From positions 109,620-173,619 of the forward strand of contig NZ_BEGX01000061.1 of NCBI RefSeq assembly GCF_002583555.1: a DNA stretch of 64,000 nt, written 5' to 3'. Each line of letters starts with the position of its first letter. The first letter of the stretch is position 1. The DNA is from Pseudonocardia sp. N23 (lineage in GTDB: Bacteria > Actinomycetota > Actinomycetes > Mycobacteriales > Pseudonocardiaceae). Made by a program: the position numbers and the translations under genes. The notes beneath the pieces were generated by a model. The model made no database searches. It saw nothing but the letters and a program-made list of their open reading frames with translations, and was not told the DNA's origin. Of this stretch, positions 45,161-52,841 are shown piece after piece.

Positions 45161-46744
45161 TCAGTCGAGGAGGACCGTACGCAGATCGAGCCGGTGCAGC
45201 ACCCGGTCGGCCGCCTCCGGGTCGACGCCGGGTTCGCGGCGGGCGGTGAGGATCTCCGCACGGGCCGCCGCCAGGGCCTCTGCCTGCACCGCACCGAGCG
45301 TGGCACGGCTGGCACGCAGCGTGGCGAACCGGTCGCGCTCCTCGTCGGTGAAGGTGTCACCGGCGAGGACCGCCTCGAGCCGCCCGATGCTCTGGTGCAG
45401 CATCGCGGACACCTCGTCGGGAAGGTCGTCGGCACGCTCGCGTTCGACGAGCCGGGTCAGCGCCGCGTGCCACGCGCGCCGGGCCAGCACCCGCTCGGCG
45501 GCGCGCTCGGCGTCGGCGTCCTCGGACACCCCCAGCATCCGCACGACGATCGGCAGGGTGAACCCCGGGAGCAGCAGGGTCACGACCAGCACCGAGCAGG
45601 CGATGACGACGAGCTCGGTCCGCCCCGGGAACGCCGCACCCGTCGAGGTGACCGTGGGCAGCGCCAGTGCGAGCGCGAGGGTCGCGAGGCCGCGCATACC
45701 GCACCACGCCAGGACGACCGCCTCGCGCCCGGTGCGCGGGGCACCGGCCGGGTCGTCGCGGCGGCGCACGGCCAGCAGCGCCCCGCTCATCCAGAGGACC
45801 CGCAACGCGATCACGACGCCGCAGACGATCGTCGCGTGCACGAGCATCCCGGGCAGCTCGGCCCCGGCGTCGGTGACGACCTGGCGCAGGTCCAGCCCGA
45901 TCAGCCCGAACGCCACACCGGTGACGAGCAGCTCGACCACGTCCCAGAACGACCGCTGCACGAGGCGCTCGGCGGCCTCGTCGGCGTCGGCGTGCGCGCG
46001 CAGCTGCAGCGCCACCACCACGACGGCGACGACACCGGAGGCGTGCACCTCCTCGGCCAGCAGGTACACCGCGAACGGCAGCACGACCGTCAGCGCGCTG
46101 CGGCCGGTGGTGTCGGTGACCTTCGTCGACACCCAGCGGGCGATCTTCGCGACGACGATCCCGATCACGACGGCCAGCACCGCACCCAGCAGGAACCGCC
46201 CCGCGACGAGGGGAAGGCTCAGGTCGTCGCCGCTGACCGTCGCGAACACCGCCGCCTGGAACACGACGAGCGCGGTGGCGTCGTTGAACAGGCCCTCGCT
46301 CTGCAGCACCGCCAGCAGCCGCCGCGGCATCCGCACCGGGCCGGCGACGGCCTCGACCGCGACCGGGTCGGGCGGGGCGACCATCGCGCCCAGCGCCACC
46401 GCCGCCGACAGCCCGATGCCCGGGACCAGCGCCATCGCGGTCCCGGCGACGACCGCGATCGTGACCCCGACCAGCGCGATCGCGAGGGCCAGGATGCTGC
46501 GCCACCGCGCCCGGAACAACGCCCAGGAGGTGCGCTGCGCCGTCGCGAACAGCAGCGGTGGCAGGAACAGCGGCAGGATCAGGTCCGGTTCGAGCTCGAA
46601 CCTGTCGGGCAGCCCCGGGACGAACGCGACGCCCGCGCCCAGCACGACCATGAGCGCCGGCCACGGCAGGTGCAGCCGGTCGCCGATGCCGACGAGCACG
46701 ACCGCGGCCAGCATGAGACCGACGACGAGCAGCAGCAGCTCCAC
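45161..46744 (-). CDS. Cation/proton antiporter, CPA1 (NhaP) family
   Basis: A 527-residue membrane protein with about 12 helices (residues 1-400) and a ~120-residue cytoplasmic helical tail. Family landmarks are PPLLFATAQRTSW, GAMVAPPDPVAVEAV, the ion-site stretch QSEGLFNDATALVVFQ with its conserved ND pair, and WCGMRGLATLALALALP. It would exchange Na+ or K+ for H+ at the cell membrane. It starts at GTG 46744 and is monocistronic; the divergent PEBP gene begins about 165 bases away. Confidence 0.92.
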   Translation of the reverse strand: MELLLLVVGLMLAAVVLVGIGDRLHLPWPALMVVLGAGVAFVPGLPDRFELEPDLILPLFLPPLLFATAQRTSWALFRARWRSILALAIALVGVTIAVVAGTAMALVPGIGLSAAVALGAMVAPPDPVAVEAVAGPVRMPRRLLAVLQSEGLFNDATALVVFQAAVFATVSGDDLSLPLVAGRFLLGAVLAVVIGIVVAKIARWVSTKVTDTTGRSALTVVLPFAVYLLAEEVHASGVVAVVVVALQLRAHADADEAAERLVQRSFWDVVELLVTGVAFGLIGLDLRQVVTDAGAELPGMLVHATIVCGVVIALRVLWMSGALLAVRRRDDPAGAPRTGREAVVLAWCGMRGLATLALALALPTVTSTGAAFPGRTELVVIACSVLVVTLLLPGFTLPIVVRMLGVSEDADAERAAERVLARRAWHAALTRLVERERADDLPDEVSAMLHQSIGRLEAVLAGDTFTDEERDRFATLRASRATLGAVQAEALAAARAEILTARREPGVDPEAADRVLHRLDLRTVLLD

Positions 46745-46908
46745 GGCGACAGCCTGCCGCGCGGGTGCACGCTGCGGACGACCGGCCCGGGTGGTTACGG
46801 TGGCCGGAGATCCTCAGGCGTCGCCCGGACCGGTCCCGCCGGCCCCGGGGCGCCGACCGTCCATGACTGCGCCCGCGACGCGGCGGGCGTCGACCCGGAG
46901 GAGCAGCG

Positions 46909-47433
46909 ATGGCGCACGACCCTTATGCCGATCTTCCCCAGGTGCCGTCGTTCGACGTCACCAGCACCGACTTCACCGACGGCGGTACGCTGGCGACGCC
47001 GCAGGTCAGCGGCATCTTCGGCGCCGGCGGTGAGGACCGCTCGCCGCAGCTGTCGTGGAGCGGCGCGCCCGAGGGCACCCGGTCCTACGTGGTCACCTGC
47101 TTCGACCCCGACGCCCCCACGGGCTCGGGCTTCTGGCACTGGGCGGTCGTCGACCTCCCCGCGTCGGTGACCTCGCTCGACGCCGGGGCCGGCGACGGGC
47201 CGCTGCCCGGGGGCGCGTTCACCCTGGCCAACGACGCCGGCCTGAAGAACTACCTCGGCGCCGCCCCGCCGGCCGGGCACGGCCCGCACCGCTACATCTT
47301 CGTCGTGCACGCCGTCGACGTGCCGTCGCTGGAGATCCCCGCCGAGGCGACCAACGCCTTCCTCGGCTTCACCCTGTTCTCCCACACCCTGGCCCGGGCG
47401 ACAACCACCCCGGTCTACGAGATCAAGGGGTAG
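46909..47433 (+). CDS. YbhB/YbcL-type phosphatidylethanolamine-binding protein
   Basis: A 174-residue PEBP-fold protein. The ligand pocket motifs are present: [24 protein letters not shown] and [14 protein letters not shown]. Bacterial YbhB/YbcL proteins are cytoplasmic or periplasmic; no signal peptide is visible here. Their ligand and role are not well known. The start ATG 46909 follows GGAGGAGC. It is convergent with a small membrane gene. Confidence 0.92.
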   Translation: MAHDPYADLPQVPSFDVTSTDFTDGGTLATPQVSGIFGAGGEDRSPQLSWSGAPEGTRSYVVTCFDPDAPTGSGFWHWAVVDLPASVTSLDAGAGDGPLPGGAFTLANDAGLKNYLGAAPPAGHGPHRYIFVVHAVDVPSLEIPAEATNAFLGFTLFSHTLARATTTPVYEIKG

Positions 47434-47441
47434 GCAGGGCC

Positions 47442-47801
47442 CTACGCGGTGGCCAGGGCGAGTGCGTTGAGCGCCGCCCAGCCGCCCGCGACGGCGATCG
47501 TCCTGCGGGCGGCGTCGCGGTCCGACAGTGCGACGCCGAGTGTGACGGCGTCGCCGATGTCGGCCGCGACCCGCACCGCCAGCGCCACCTGCATCGCCGC
47601 GCCCCGCGGCGCGAACGCCACCGCGAGCCCTGACACCGCGTCGCGGACACCGACGGCCCTGGCCAGCGTCGCGACCGGAGGTGACGGGTCGCCGTGACGC
47701 GGACCGAGCCCGGTCGGGCCGGTGAGGACGGACGGGCGGACGACCACCGCCACCCCGTAGGCGGTGGTCAGCGCGCCGAGCACACGGGCGAAGACGGACA
47801 T
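47442..47801 (-). CDS. Small membrane protein of unknown function
   Basis: A 119-residue, alanine-rich hydrophobic protein with three to four predicted helices (FARVLGALTTAYGVAVVVRP; VRDAVSGLAVAFAP; AMQVALAVRVAADIGDAVTL; TIAVAGGWAALNALAL). It resembles DUF4267-like small membrane proteins, but I do not claim the family. The start ATG 47801 is chosen for a strong GAGAGGAG site; an earlier ATG (47828) would overlap the stop of the upstream DUF1990 gene by ATGA. It is probably co-transcribed with that gene. Confidence 0.65.
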   Translation of the reverse strand: MSVFARVLGALTTAYGVAVVVRPSVLTGPTGLGPRHGDPSPPVATLARAVGVRDAVSGLAVAFAPRGAAMQVALAVRVAADIGDAVTLGVALSDRDAARRTIAVAGGWAALNALALATA

Positions 47802-47824
47802 CGGGCTCCTCTCGGGGCCTGCGG

Positions 47825-48544
47825 TCATGCCGCGACCCTGCGGGTGTGGACGGTGAGCCCGCCGACCGGACGCCCACCGGCGAGCGTGGTGATCCGCAGC
47901 AGCACCTCGGTCCACAGGTTGAACTGGATCTCCTTGGCCGCGCGGAGCCTGTCGTAGAGCAGATGGGAGAACGCGTCTCCCGGGCGCGCCCACGACTCGA
48001 TGCTCATCACGAGCCCACCGTCGACGTCGTGGGCGCGGAACTCGATCTGGCCGGCCTCGAGGTGCCCGCGCAGCGTCGCGAACCGGAACCCGGTGTCGTC
48101 GACGTGCACGACCCGGACCGGGCCGTCCCACGGCCCCGGCAGCCGGATCAGGAACTCGTCGCCCTCGCGGACGCCGCCGGTCCGTCCCCTGGTGCGCAGG
48201 AACACCGCCACCCCGGTCGGGAACCAGCCGTTGAGGTCGTCGACCAGCGACGCGACGAGCCGGCGCGCGTCGAGCCCGGACCCGCCGATACGCACACTGT
48301 AGTTTCGGTGCAGCAGGTCGCCGTGCCCGTCCGCGGCCTCCTGGACGCGGTCGTCGCGGAACTGCCCGGCCAGCGCCGGGGGCTCGTCGGAGGCGTCGCC
48401 TGCGACCTCGTCACGGTGCACCGGGATCGTCCGCCACATGTACCGCCACGACACGGCCGCCAGCCCGATCGGCCAGCGCACCAGGGCCGCGACCCGACGA
48501 TGGCTGTACGCCCCGGTGGCGGCCTTACGACTGAGCTGGGCCAT
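47825..48544 (-). CDS. DUF1990 family protein A
   Basis: A 239-residue protein of the actinobacteria/plant DUF1990 family, recognised from LHRNYSVRIGGSGLDARRLV, FPTGVAVFLRTRG, FLIRLPGPWDGPVRVV and FRFATLRGHLEAGQIEFRAH. The fold is thought to be START/lipid-binding-like, but the function is unknown. No membrane helix or signal peptide is seen. It is divergent from a small membrane gene followed by a second DUF1990 gene, giving two paralogue-like proteins on either side of one short promoter region. Confidence 0.75.
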   Translation of the reverse strand: MAQLSRKAATGAYSHRRVAALVRWPIGLAAVSWRYMWRTIPVHRDEVAGDASDEPPALAGQFRDDRVQEAADGHGDLLHRNYSVRIGGSGLDARRLVASLVDDLNGWFPTGVAVFLRTRGRTGGVREGDEFLIRLPGPWDGPVRVVHVDDTGFRFATLRGHLEAGQIEFRAHDVDGGLVMSIESWARPGDAFSHLLYDRLRAAKEIQFNLWTEVLLRITTLAGGRPVGGLTVHTRRVAA

Positions 48545-48549
48545 GACGC

Positions 48550-48828
48550 ATGAGAACACGTCCACCGGGGAACGTGCTCGTCGTGACCATCGGACGTCTG
48601 CTCCACCGCATCGGACTTCAGGCCCTGCACCTGCAGATCGCGTCGCTCGGCTCGATCGTGCTGTGCATCGCGCTGTGGCTGCGCGCGAAGACCGTCGACC
48701 AGGAGGAACGCGGCAACGCCGAGCGGCGTGCCCTGTTCGTCGGACTCTGGCCGCCCATGTTCTGGCTCATCGGGGAGTCGGTGCGTCAGAACGAGGACCG
48801 CTCGTTGCTGCGGGGGCCCCGGGCATGA
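48550..48828 (+). CDS. Small membrane protein coupled to DUF1990 gene B
   Basis: A 92-residue protein with one clear hydrophobic helix (LQIASLGSIVLCIALWLRAK, about 28-47) and a second weaker one (ALFVGLWPPMFWLIGESV, about 61-78). No family is named. The start ATG 48550 is only five bases from the divergent DUF1990 A start; later GTG codons (48574, 48583) are possible. The stop overlaps the ATG of DUF1990 B (ATGA), which is the best evidence that it is translated. Confidence 0.65.
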   Translation: MRTRPPGNVLVVTIGRLLHRIGLQALHLQIASLGSIVLCIALWLRAKTVDQEERGNAERRALFVGLWPPMFWLIGESVRQNEDRSLLRGPRA

Positions 48829-49598
48829 GAGCCCGGGGGCTCGTCGCAGAGCTCGACCGGCTGCCCGCGCTGGGCGTGAACTACGACGAGTCCGAGGCCC
48901 CGAACGGCCCCGAGCACCCGGGCTGGCACGTCGACGTCGCCGCTGCCGAGCTCGGCGCCGAGCCGCCCGGCGACCCCGTCCCCGGAGGGATCTTCGAGTC
49001 GGCGTGCACGCTCGTACGCGACTACGAGTTCTCCGACCACCGGCTCGTCCGGGGGGTGTTCCGCCCCGCCGACGAGCTGCTGGGCCGGAACATGCTCCTC
49101 GAGGGGCGGTTCCTGTTCCTGCGTTTCTACCTCGGCGTGCGGATCACCTCCGTCGTCGAGGGCACCCGGGAGGGCCCCGGTGGGCCGGAACGGGTCTGGG
49201 GCTGGACCTACCAGACCCTCGACGGCCACCTGGAGCAGGGAAAACTCACCTACGAGGTGGCGAAGGACGTCACGACGGGCGTCGTCACCTTCTGCATCGA
49301 CGCCTACTCCCGGCGCGCCCCGATCGGCAACCCGCTGCTGCGCACCGGGTTCCGGGTGTTCGGGCGCCGTACCCAGCTCGACTTCTACCGGCGCGTGGGC
49401 CGGCGCATGCACGACGTCCTCGCCGCACACCGCACGGGTGAGCCGCTGCCGCACCCGTCCCGGCTCGCCGGCGACGTCGTGCTGGCCCCGTCGACGAGCC
49501 GGATGCGGCCGTGGGACCCGATCGCGCTGCCCCTGCGCCACCCGGGGGTACACGTGCACCACCGCCGGCGGGCGCTGCACCGGGCCACGGGTGGATGA
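48825..49598 (+). CDS. DUF1990 family protein B
   Basis: A 257-residue DUF1990-type protein with an N-terminal ~60-residue extension. Family-like stretches are LVRDYEFSDHRLVRGVF, MLLEGRFLFLRFYLGVRITS, VWGWTYQTLDGHLEQGKLTYEVAKD and FCIDAYSRRAPIGNPLLRTGF. It is more diverged than paralogue A; both keep the distinctive GHLE-G core (GHLEAGQIEF and GHLEQGKLTY). It is coupled to the small membrane gene before it. Function unknown. Confidence 0.75.
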   Translation: MRARGLVAELDRLPALGVNYDESEAPNGPEHPGWHVDVAAAELGAEPPGDPVPGGIFESACTLVRDYEFSDHRLVRGVFRPADELLGRNMLLEGRFLFLRFYLGVRITSVVEGTREGPGGPERVWGWTYQTLDGHLEQGKLTYEVAKDVTTGVVTFCIDAYSRRAPIGNPLLRTGFRVFGRRTQLDFYRRVGRRMHDVLAAHRTGEPLPHPSRLAGDVVLAPSTSRMRPWDPIALPLRHPGVHVHHRRRALHRATGG

Positions 49599-49678
49599 CG
49601 GCCGACCGCGGGACCGCGACCGACCACAGTGGTGTCCCGGCGCGACCGCGGCGCCGATCCGGCGTAGCGTCGCGGGCC

Positions 49679-50278
49679 GTGCCCGACATCACCGAACTGA
49701 TACTCGACGACCACGATTGGTTCCGTCGCCAGTTCGCTGCTCTCGACGAGCTGCGCAGGTCGACACCCGTCGACTCCACCGCACTGCGCGACGTGTGGCA
49801 GCCGCTGGCCGACCACCTCGACGTCCATGCCGTGGCCGAGGAGGAGATCTTCTACCCGCAGCTGCTGCGCCGCGGCGGCGGCGAGGCCGAGGACGAGACC
49901 CTCGATGCCATCGGCGACCACAACGACATCCGCGACGGTGTGCACGCCGCCGCCCGCCACCCGATCGGCACCGACGCCTGGTGGGAGGCCGTGCAGACGG
50001 CACGCGACGCCAACGACGAGCACATGTCCGAGGAGGAGAACGAGGGCCTGCCCGACTTCCGGCTGCACTCGGCCTTCGGGCTGCGCGAGTCGCTGGGGCG
50101 GCAGTTCACCGCGTTCATGGCCCGCCACAAGGGCGCGCGCGGGGTCGACGTCGCCGACAAGGACCCCGAGACCTACGTCGCGCAGGTCGAGGAACGCAAC
50201 AAGGACACCCCGGGCGACGTCGACGAGGCCGGGCGCCTCGACGGGTCGCTCGGCATCGGCAGCCTGAAGGGGAAGTGA
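49679..50278 (+). CDS. Hemerythrin-domain encapsulin cargo protein
   Basis: A 199-residue di-iron hemerythrin-like protein packaged inside the encapsulin shell made by the next gene. The HHE ligands are visible: H12, H46/H50 with E54 (HLDVHAVAEEEIFYP), H81 (DHNDI), and H115 with E119 (DEHMSEEENEG). Residues 160-187 are a linker, and the last 12 residues (DGSLGIGSLKGK) match the encapsulin cargo-loading peptide. Hemerythrin cargos bind O2 or nitric oxide and have been linked to oxidative/nitrosative stress tolerance. The start GTG 49679 puts the first helix at the N-terminus. Eight bases separate it from the shell gene. Confidence 0.93.
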   Translation: MPDITELILDDHDWFRRQFAALDELRRSTPVDSTALRDVWQPLADHLDVHAVAEEEIFYPQLLRRGGGEAEDETLDAIGDHNDIRDGVHAAARHPIGTDAWWEAVQTARDANDEHMSEEENEGLPDFRLHSAFGLRESLGRQFTAFMARHKGARGVDVADKDPETYVAQVEERNKDTPGDVDEAGRLDGSLGIGSLKGK

Positions 50279-50286
50279 GCACGCCC

Positions 50287-51111
50287 ATGACCACACCCGC
50301 CGACCACCTCCTGCGGGGACTCGCTCCCGTCCCCGCCGAGGCCTGGACCCGGATCGACGACGAGGCCCGCGAGCGCCTCACGCCGCTGCTGGCCGGACGT
50401 CGCATCGCCGACTTCGACGGCCCCGGCGGCTGGTTCCACTCCGCCACCAGCCTGGGCCGCACCGAGGACCTCCTCGGCCCGCCCGAGGGTGTCTCCGCCG
50501 ACGGTGTCCGGACCCGCCGCCGCCGTGTCCTGCCCCTGGCCGAGGTGCGGGTGCCGTTCACGGTCGCGCGTGCCGAGATCGACGACATCCAGCGTGGTGC
50601 CGCCGACCCCGAGTTCGACGACCTCGCCCGCGCCGCCCGTGCCGCCGCCGAGATCGAGAACCGTGCGATCCTGCACGGCTGGGCCGCGGCCGGCATCGAG
50701 GGGATCGGCGCCGTGTCGCCGTACCCGTCGATCGCGTTGGGTGTGGACTGCAACACCTACCCGGGCACCGTCGCCCGCGCCGTCGACACCTTGCGCCGCA
50801 ACGGCATCGAGGGCCCTTACTCGCTGGTGATCGGCCCCGAGGGCTACACGCGGATCATCGAGACCACCGAGCACGGCGGCTACCTGCTGTTCGACCATCT
50901 CGCCCGCATCCTGGGCGGCTCGATCATCTGGGCACCGGGCGCCGAGGGCGCGATCGTCGTCAGCACCCGGGGTGGGGACTTCCGCCTCGACATGGGGCAG
51001 GACCTGTCGATCGGCTACTCCCACCACGACGCCGACACCGTCCACCTCTACCTGGAGGAGAGCTTCTCCTTCCGGGTCGTCGAGCCCGACGCGGCCTACG
51101 CCCTGACCTGA
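50287..51111 (+). CDS. Encapsulin shell protein, family 1
   Basis: A 274-residue HK97-fold shell protein of the linocin-M18 class that assembles into a protein nanocompartment. Recognisable stretches are HLLRGLAPVPAEAWTRID at the N-terminus that lines the cargo-docking site, RTRRRRVLPLAEVRVPF, AAAEIENRAILHGW, GPYSLVIGPEGYTRIIETT and the C-terminal QDLSIGYSHHDADTVHLYLE. Length is normal for an ~24 nm class shell. The start ATG 50287 is eight bases after the hemerythrin stop, and the cargo's C-terminal peptide confirms the pair. The gene ends in a 17-base triplication and a large terminator. Confidence 0.95.
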   Translation: MTTPADHLLRGLAPVPAEAWTRIDDEARERLTPLLAGRRIADFDGPGGWFHSATSLGRTEDLLGPPEGVSADGVRTRRRRVLPLAEVRVPFTVARAEIDDIQRGAADPEFDDLARAARAAAEIENRAILHGWAAAGIEGIGAVSPYPSIALGVDCNTYPGTVARAVDTLRRNGIEGPYSLVIGPEGYTRIIETTEHGGYLLFDHLARILGGSIIWAPGAEGAIVVSTRGGDFRLDMGQDLSIGYSHHDADTVHLYLEESFSFRVVEPDAAYALT

Positions 51112-51149
51112 CCGGCGCCCTGACCTGACCGGCGCCCTGACCTGACCGG
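51100..51149 (+). repeat. 17-base triplication at the encapsulin 3' end
   Basis: Nearly three copies of GCCCTGACCTGACCGGC begin at the fourth-last codon of the encapsulin gene. The stop TGA lies in the first copy; the others are untranslated. Confidence 0.85.
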
Positions 51150-51161
51150 TAGGCACGAAGA

Positions 51162-51232
51162 ACTCCGCCGAGCTCGACGTGAGCCTGCCTCCCGTGTGAT
51201 CGGGAGCAGTCCCTCGTCGAGCTCGGCGGAGT
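51162..51232. terminator. Large nested bidirectional terminator
   Basis: A perfect 18-base inverted repeat (51162-51179 with 51215-51232; arm ACTCCGCCGAGCTCGACG) encloses a second hairpin (CTCCCG at 51189-51194 with CGGGAG at 51201-51206). It separates the encapsulin gene from a convergent gene whose stop is at 51256. Confidence 0.75.
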
Positions 51233-51255
51233 CGTCGTACGGGGTCAGCCGCCCG

Positions 51256-52125
51256 TCAGTAGCTCAGCAGCCGGTCGAAGAAGCTGCGGTAGCGACCGAG
51301 CGCGAGCCGCAGGTCCTCGGTGGACGCCGCGTCGTCGTGCAGGTCGCGTTCGAGCTCGCCGCGCTGCTGGTGGAACATCGCCTCGATGTCGTCGAGGACC
51401 TGGCCGACGAGCTCGTCGGCACCGCGCACCGCGGTCCGCGGCTCGTCGACGAAGTGAGCCTTCAGCGACTCCCACCGCTGCTGGTAGTCCGCCGCCCGCT
51501 GCGCAGGCACGAGCGCGGCAGGGCTGCCGCCGTCGGCCTCCCGGCGCGGCGCCGTGCCCGCACCCGGTCCGGCGGCAGGATCGCCCGCAGGGGCCGGGTC
51601 GTGCTCCGGCCCGGCGGCCACCGGCGGCGCGCCGGCGTCGGGACCGGGGTGCCGCGGCTCGGCCGGAGCCCGCAGGTGGGCGTCGCCGCCCGCGCGGGGG
51701 TCGGCGTCGTACACGTCGGCGTCCCCGGGCTCACCGTGACGGGCGCCCCCGTCGTGGCGTGGCACGTCGTCGTAGCGGGTCTCCGCCGACCGGGTCCCGG
51801 TCCGCATGTCGTCGGCAGGGGTGTCGGCGGCCGTCGTGGCGGTCGGGTCGGCGGCGGGCGGCGCGCCCCAGCCGTCACGTCCCGCGGAGGCGTCCGTGCC
51901 GCGCTCGGTGCCGGGGTCGGTGACGGTGTCCTGCGGGCCCGCACTCATCCGGGCGGCCCGGCTGCCCCCGGCCGGAGCGTCACCCCAGCCGGCACCGGAG
52001 CGCTCGTCGACCTGGTCGTCGAGCCGGTCGTCGATGCGGTCGCCGTGTCGGTCGCTCACGTGGTTCTCCCGATCTGCGTCGTTGTCGGTGGTGTCCTCGG
52101 TCTTGTCCCTGCTCAACCAACTCAT
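51256..52125 (-). CDS. Protein with disordered N-terminus and helical C-terminal domain, unknown function
   Basis: A 289-residue protein. Residues 1-200 are low in complexity, rich in Asp, Ala, Pro, Gly and Arg (many DxADP/GDA-like stretches), and probably disordered. Residues about 205-289 form a helical domain (DYQQRWESLKAHFVDEPRTAVRGADELVGQVL; LRLALGRYRSFFDRLLSY). The same domain appears in the upstream gene's product (FQDRWLGVQSGFVDDPDRAVERADSFVDEVM; LRRAVTSYRSLVEALLD), so the two are related by duplication of this module. It is coupled to that gene by an ATGA overlap. No known family or function. Confidence 0.75.
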   Translation of the reverse strand: MSWLSRDKTEDTTDNDADRENHVSDRHGDRIDDRLDDQVDERSGAGWGDAPAGGSRAARMSAGPQDTVTDPGTERGTDASAGRDGWGAPPAADPTATTAADTPADDMRTGTRSAETRYDDVPRHDGGARHGEPGDADVYDADPRAGGDAHLRAPAEPRHPGPDAGAPPVAAGPEHDPAPAGDPAAGPGAGTAPRREADGGSPAALVPAQRAADYQQRWESLKAHFVDEPRTAVRGADELVGQVLDDIEAMFHQQRGELERDLHDDAASTEDLRLALGRYRSFFDRLLSY

Positions 52126-52721
52126 CGCGTGGTCTCCTCGGTCCGCGAACCGCGCTCCCGGCCATTGCCGTTGCGGCGGTCGTCGCTCTCGTCCAACAGG
52201 GCTTCCACCAGCGACCGGTAGGACGTCACGGCGCGGCGGAGCTCCTCGGTGTCGACGCCGTCACTCGCGTTGCGCTGCGAGATCGCCCGCGCCTCGCGGT
52301 AGCGCTGCACGACGACGGGGTGGTCGACGGACACGTCCTCGGCCTGGCGTTCGAAGTCGGCGACCGGGTACCCGCGGGCCGCCATCACCTCGTCGACGAA
52401 CGAGTCGGCGCGCTCCACCGCACGGTCCGGATCGTCGACGAAACCGCTCTGGACCCCGAGCCAGCGGTCCTGGAACTCGGCCCGCTCGCGGTCGTCGAGG
52501 TGACGCAGCTCCAGCGAACGGTGCCGCTTCTCGCGCTCGGCGAGGTGCCGCTCGGTCTCCTTGGGGTCGTCGGTCTCGGCGAGCGTGCGGTCGTACTCCG
52601 GTCCGAAGTGCTCGCGCAGCCGGGCGCTGCGGCGTCGGTTGCCGACCAGGTAAGCCGCCACGCCGATACCGATGAGGACCACCACGATGACGATGATCAC
52701 TACGATGAGGGTCGTGTCCAT
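52122..52721 (-). CDS. Membrane-anchored helical protein, unknown function
   Basis: A 199-residue protein with an N-terminal membrane helix (TTLIVVIIVIVVVLIGIGVA, residues 3-22), a charged helical region (RRRSARLREHFGPEYDRTLAE, ERHLAEREKRHRSLELRHLD) and the RWLGVQSGFVDDPDRAVERADSFV domain shared with the downstream product. The body is predicted cytoplasmic. The start ATG 52721 gives the helix a short leading segment. It shares a 116-base upstream region with a divergent coiled-coil gene; that region holds a good CRP-like site. Function unknown. Confidence 0.78.
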   Translation of the reverse strand: MDTTLIVVIIVIVVVLIGIGVAAYLVGNRRRSARLREHFGPEYDRTLAETDDPKETERHLAEREKRHRSLELRHLDDRERAEFQDRWLGVQSGFVDDPDRAVERADSFVDEVMAARGYPVADFERQAEDVSVDHPVVVQRYREARAISQRNASDGVDTEELRRAVTSYRSLVEALLDESDDRRNGNGRERGSRTEETTR

Positions 52722-52774
52722 GAGTCCGGGTGCCCGGACGATGTTCGTCACAACCTGTCCAAGCGGTTCGAGAA

Positions 52775-52790
52775 TGTGACACCCGTCACG
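52775..52790. promoter_or_regulatory. CRP/GlxR-like site TGTGA-N6-TCACG
   Basis: TGTGACACCCGTCACG matches the CRP-family consensus TGTGA-N6-TCACA with one mismatch. The dyad extends outward (GAATGTGAC against GTCACGTTC). It lies midway between two divergent genes (starts 52721 and 52838) and could regulate both. Confidence 0.5.
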
Positions 52791-52814
52791 TTCTTTCGAG
52801 CTCGGAGGAGCGCG

Positions 52815-52841
52815 ATGGGCCACGTGGGTGCACGACGATGA
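52815..52841 (+). CDS. Possible 8-residue leader peptide (MGHVGARR)
   Basis: An ATG at 52815 is preceded at good spacing by the strongest ribosome site in the region (GGAGGAG, 52804-52810). It opens an eight-codon frame whose TGA (52839-52841) overlaps the ATG of the next gene. The real start codon (52838) has no ribosome site of its own, so ribosomes may reach it by termination-reinitiation on this leader. Translation of the leader is inference. Confidence 0.4.
   Translation: MGHVGARR

Noticed and set aside
52760-52790. GGTTCGA sequence that could be a tRNA T-loop
   Set aside because: No acceptor stem, anticodon arm or CCA context can be folded around it; it is part of the CRP-like dyad region.
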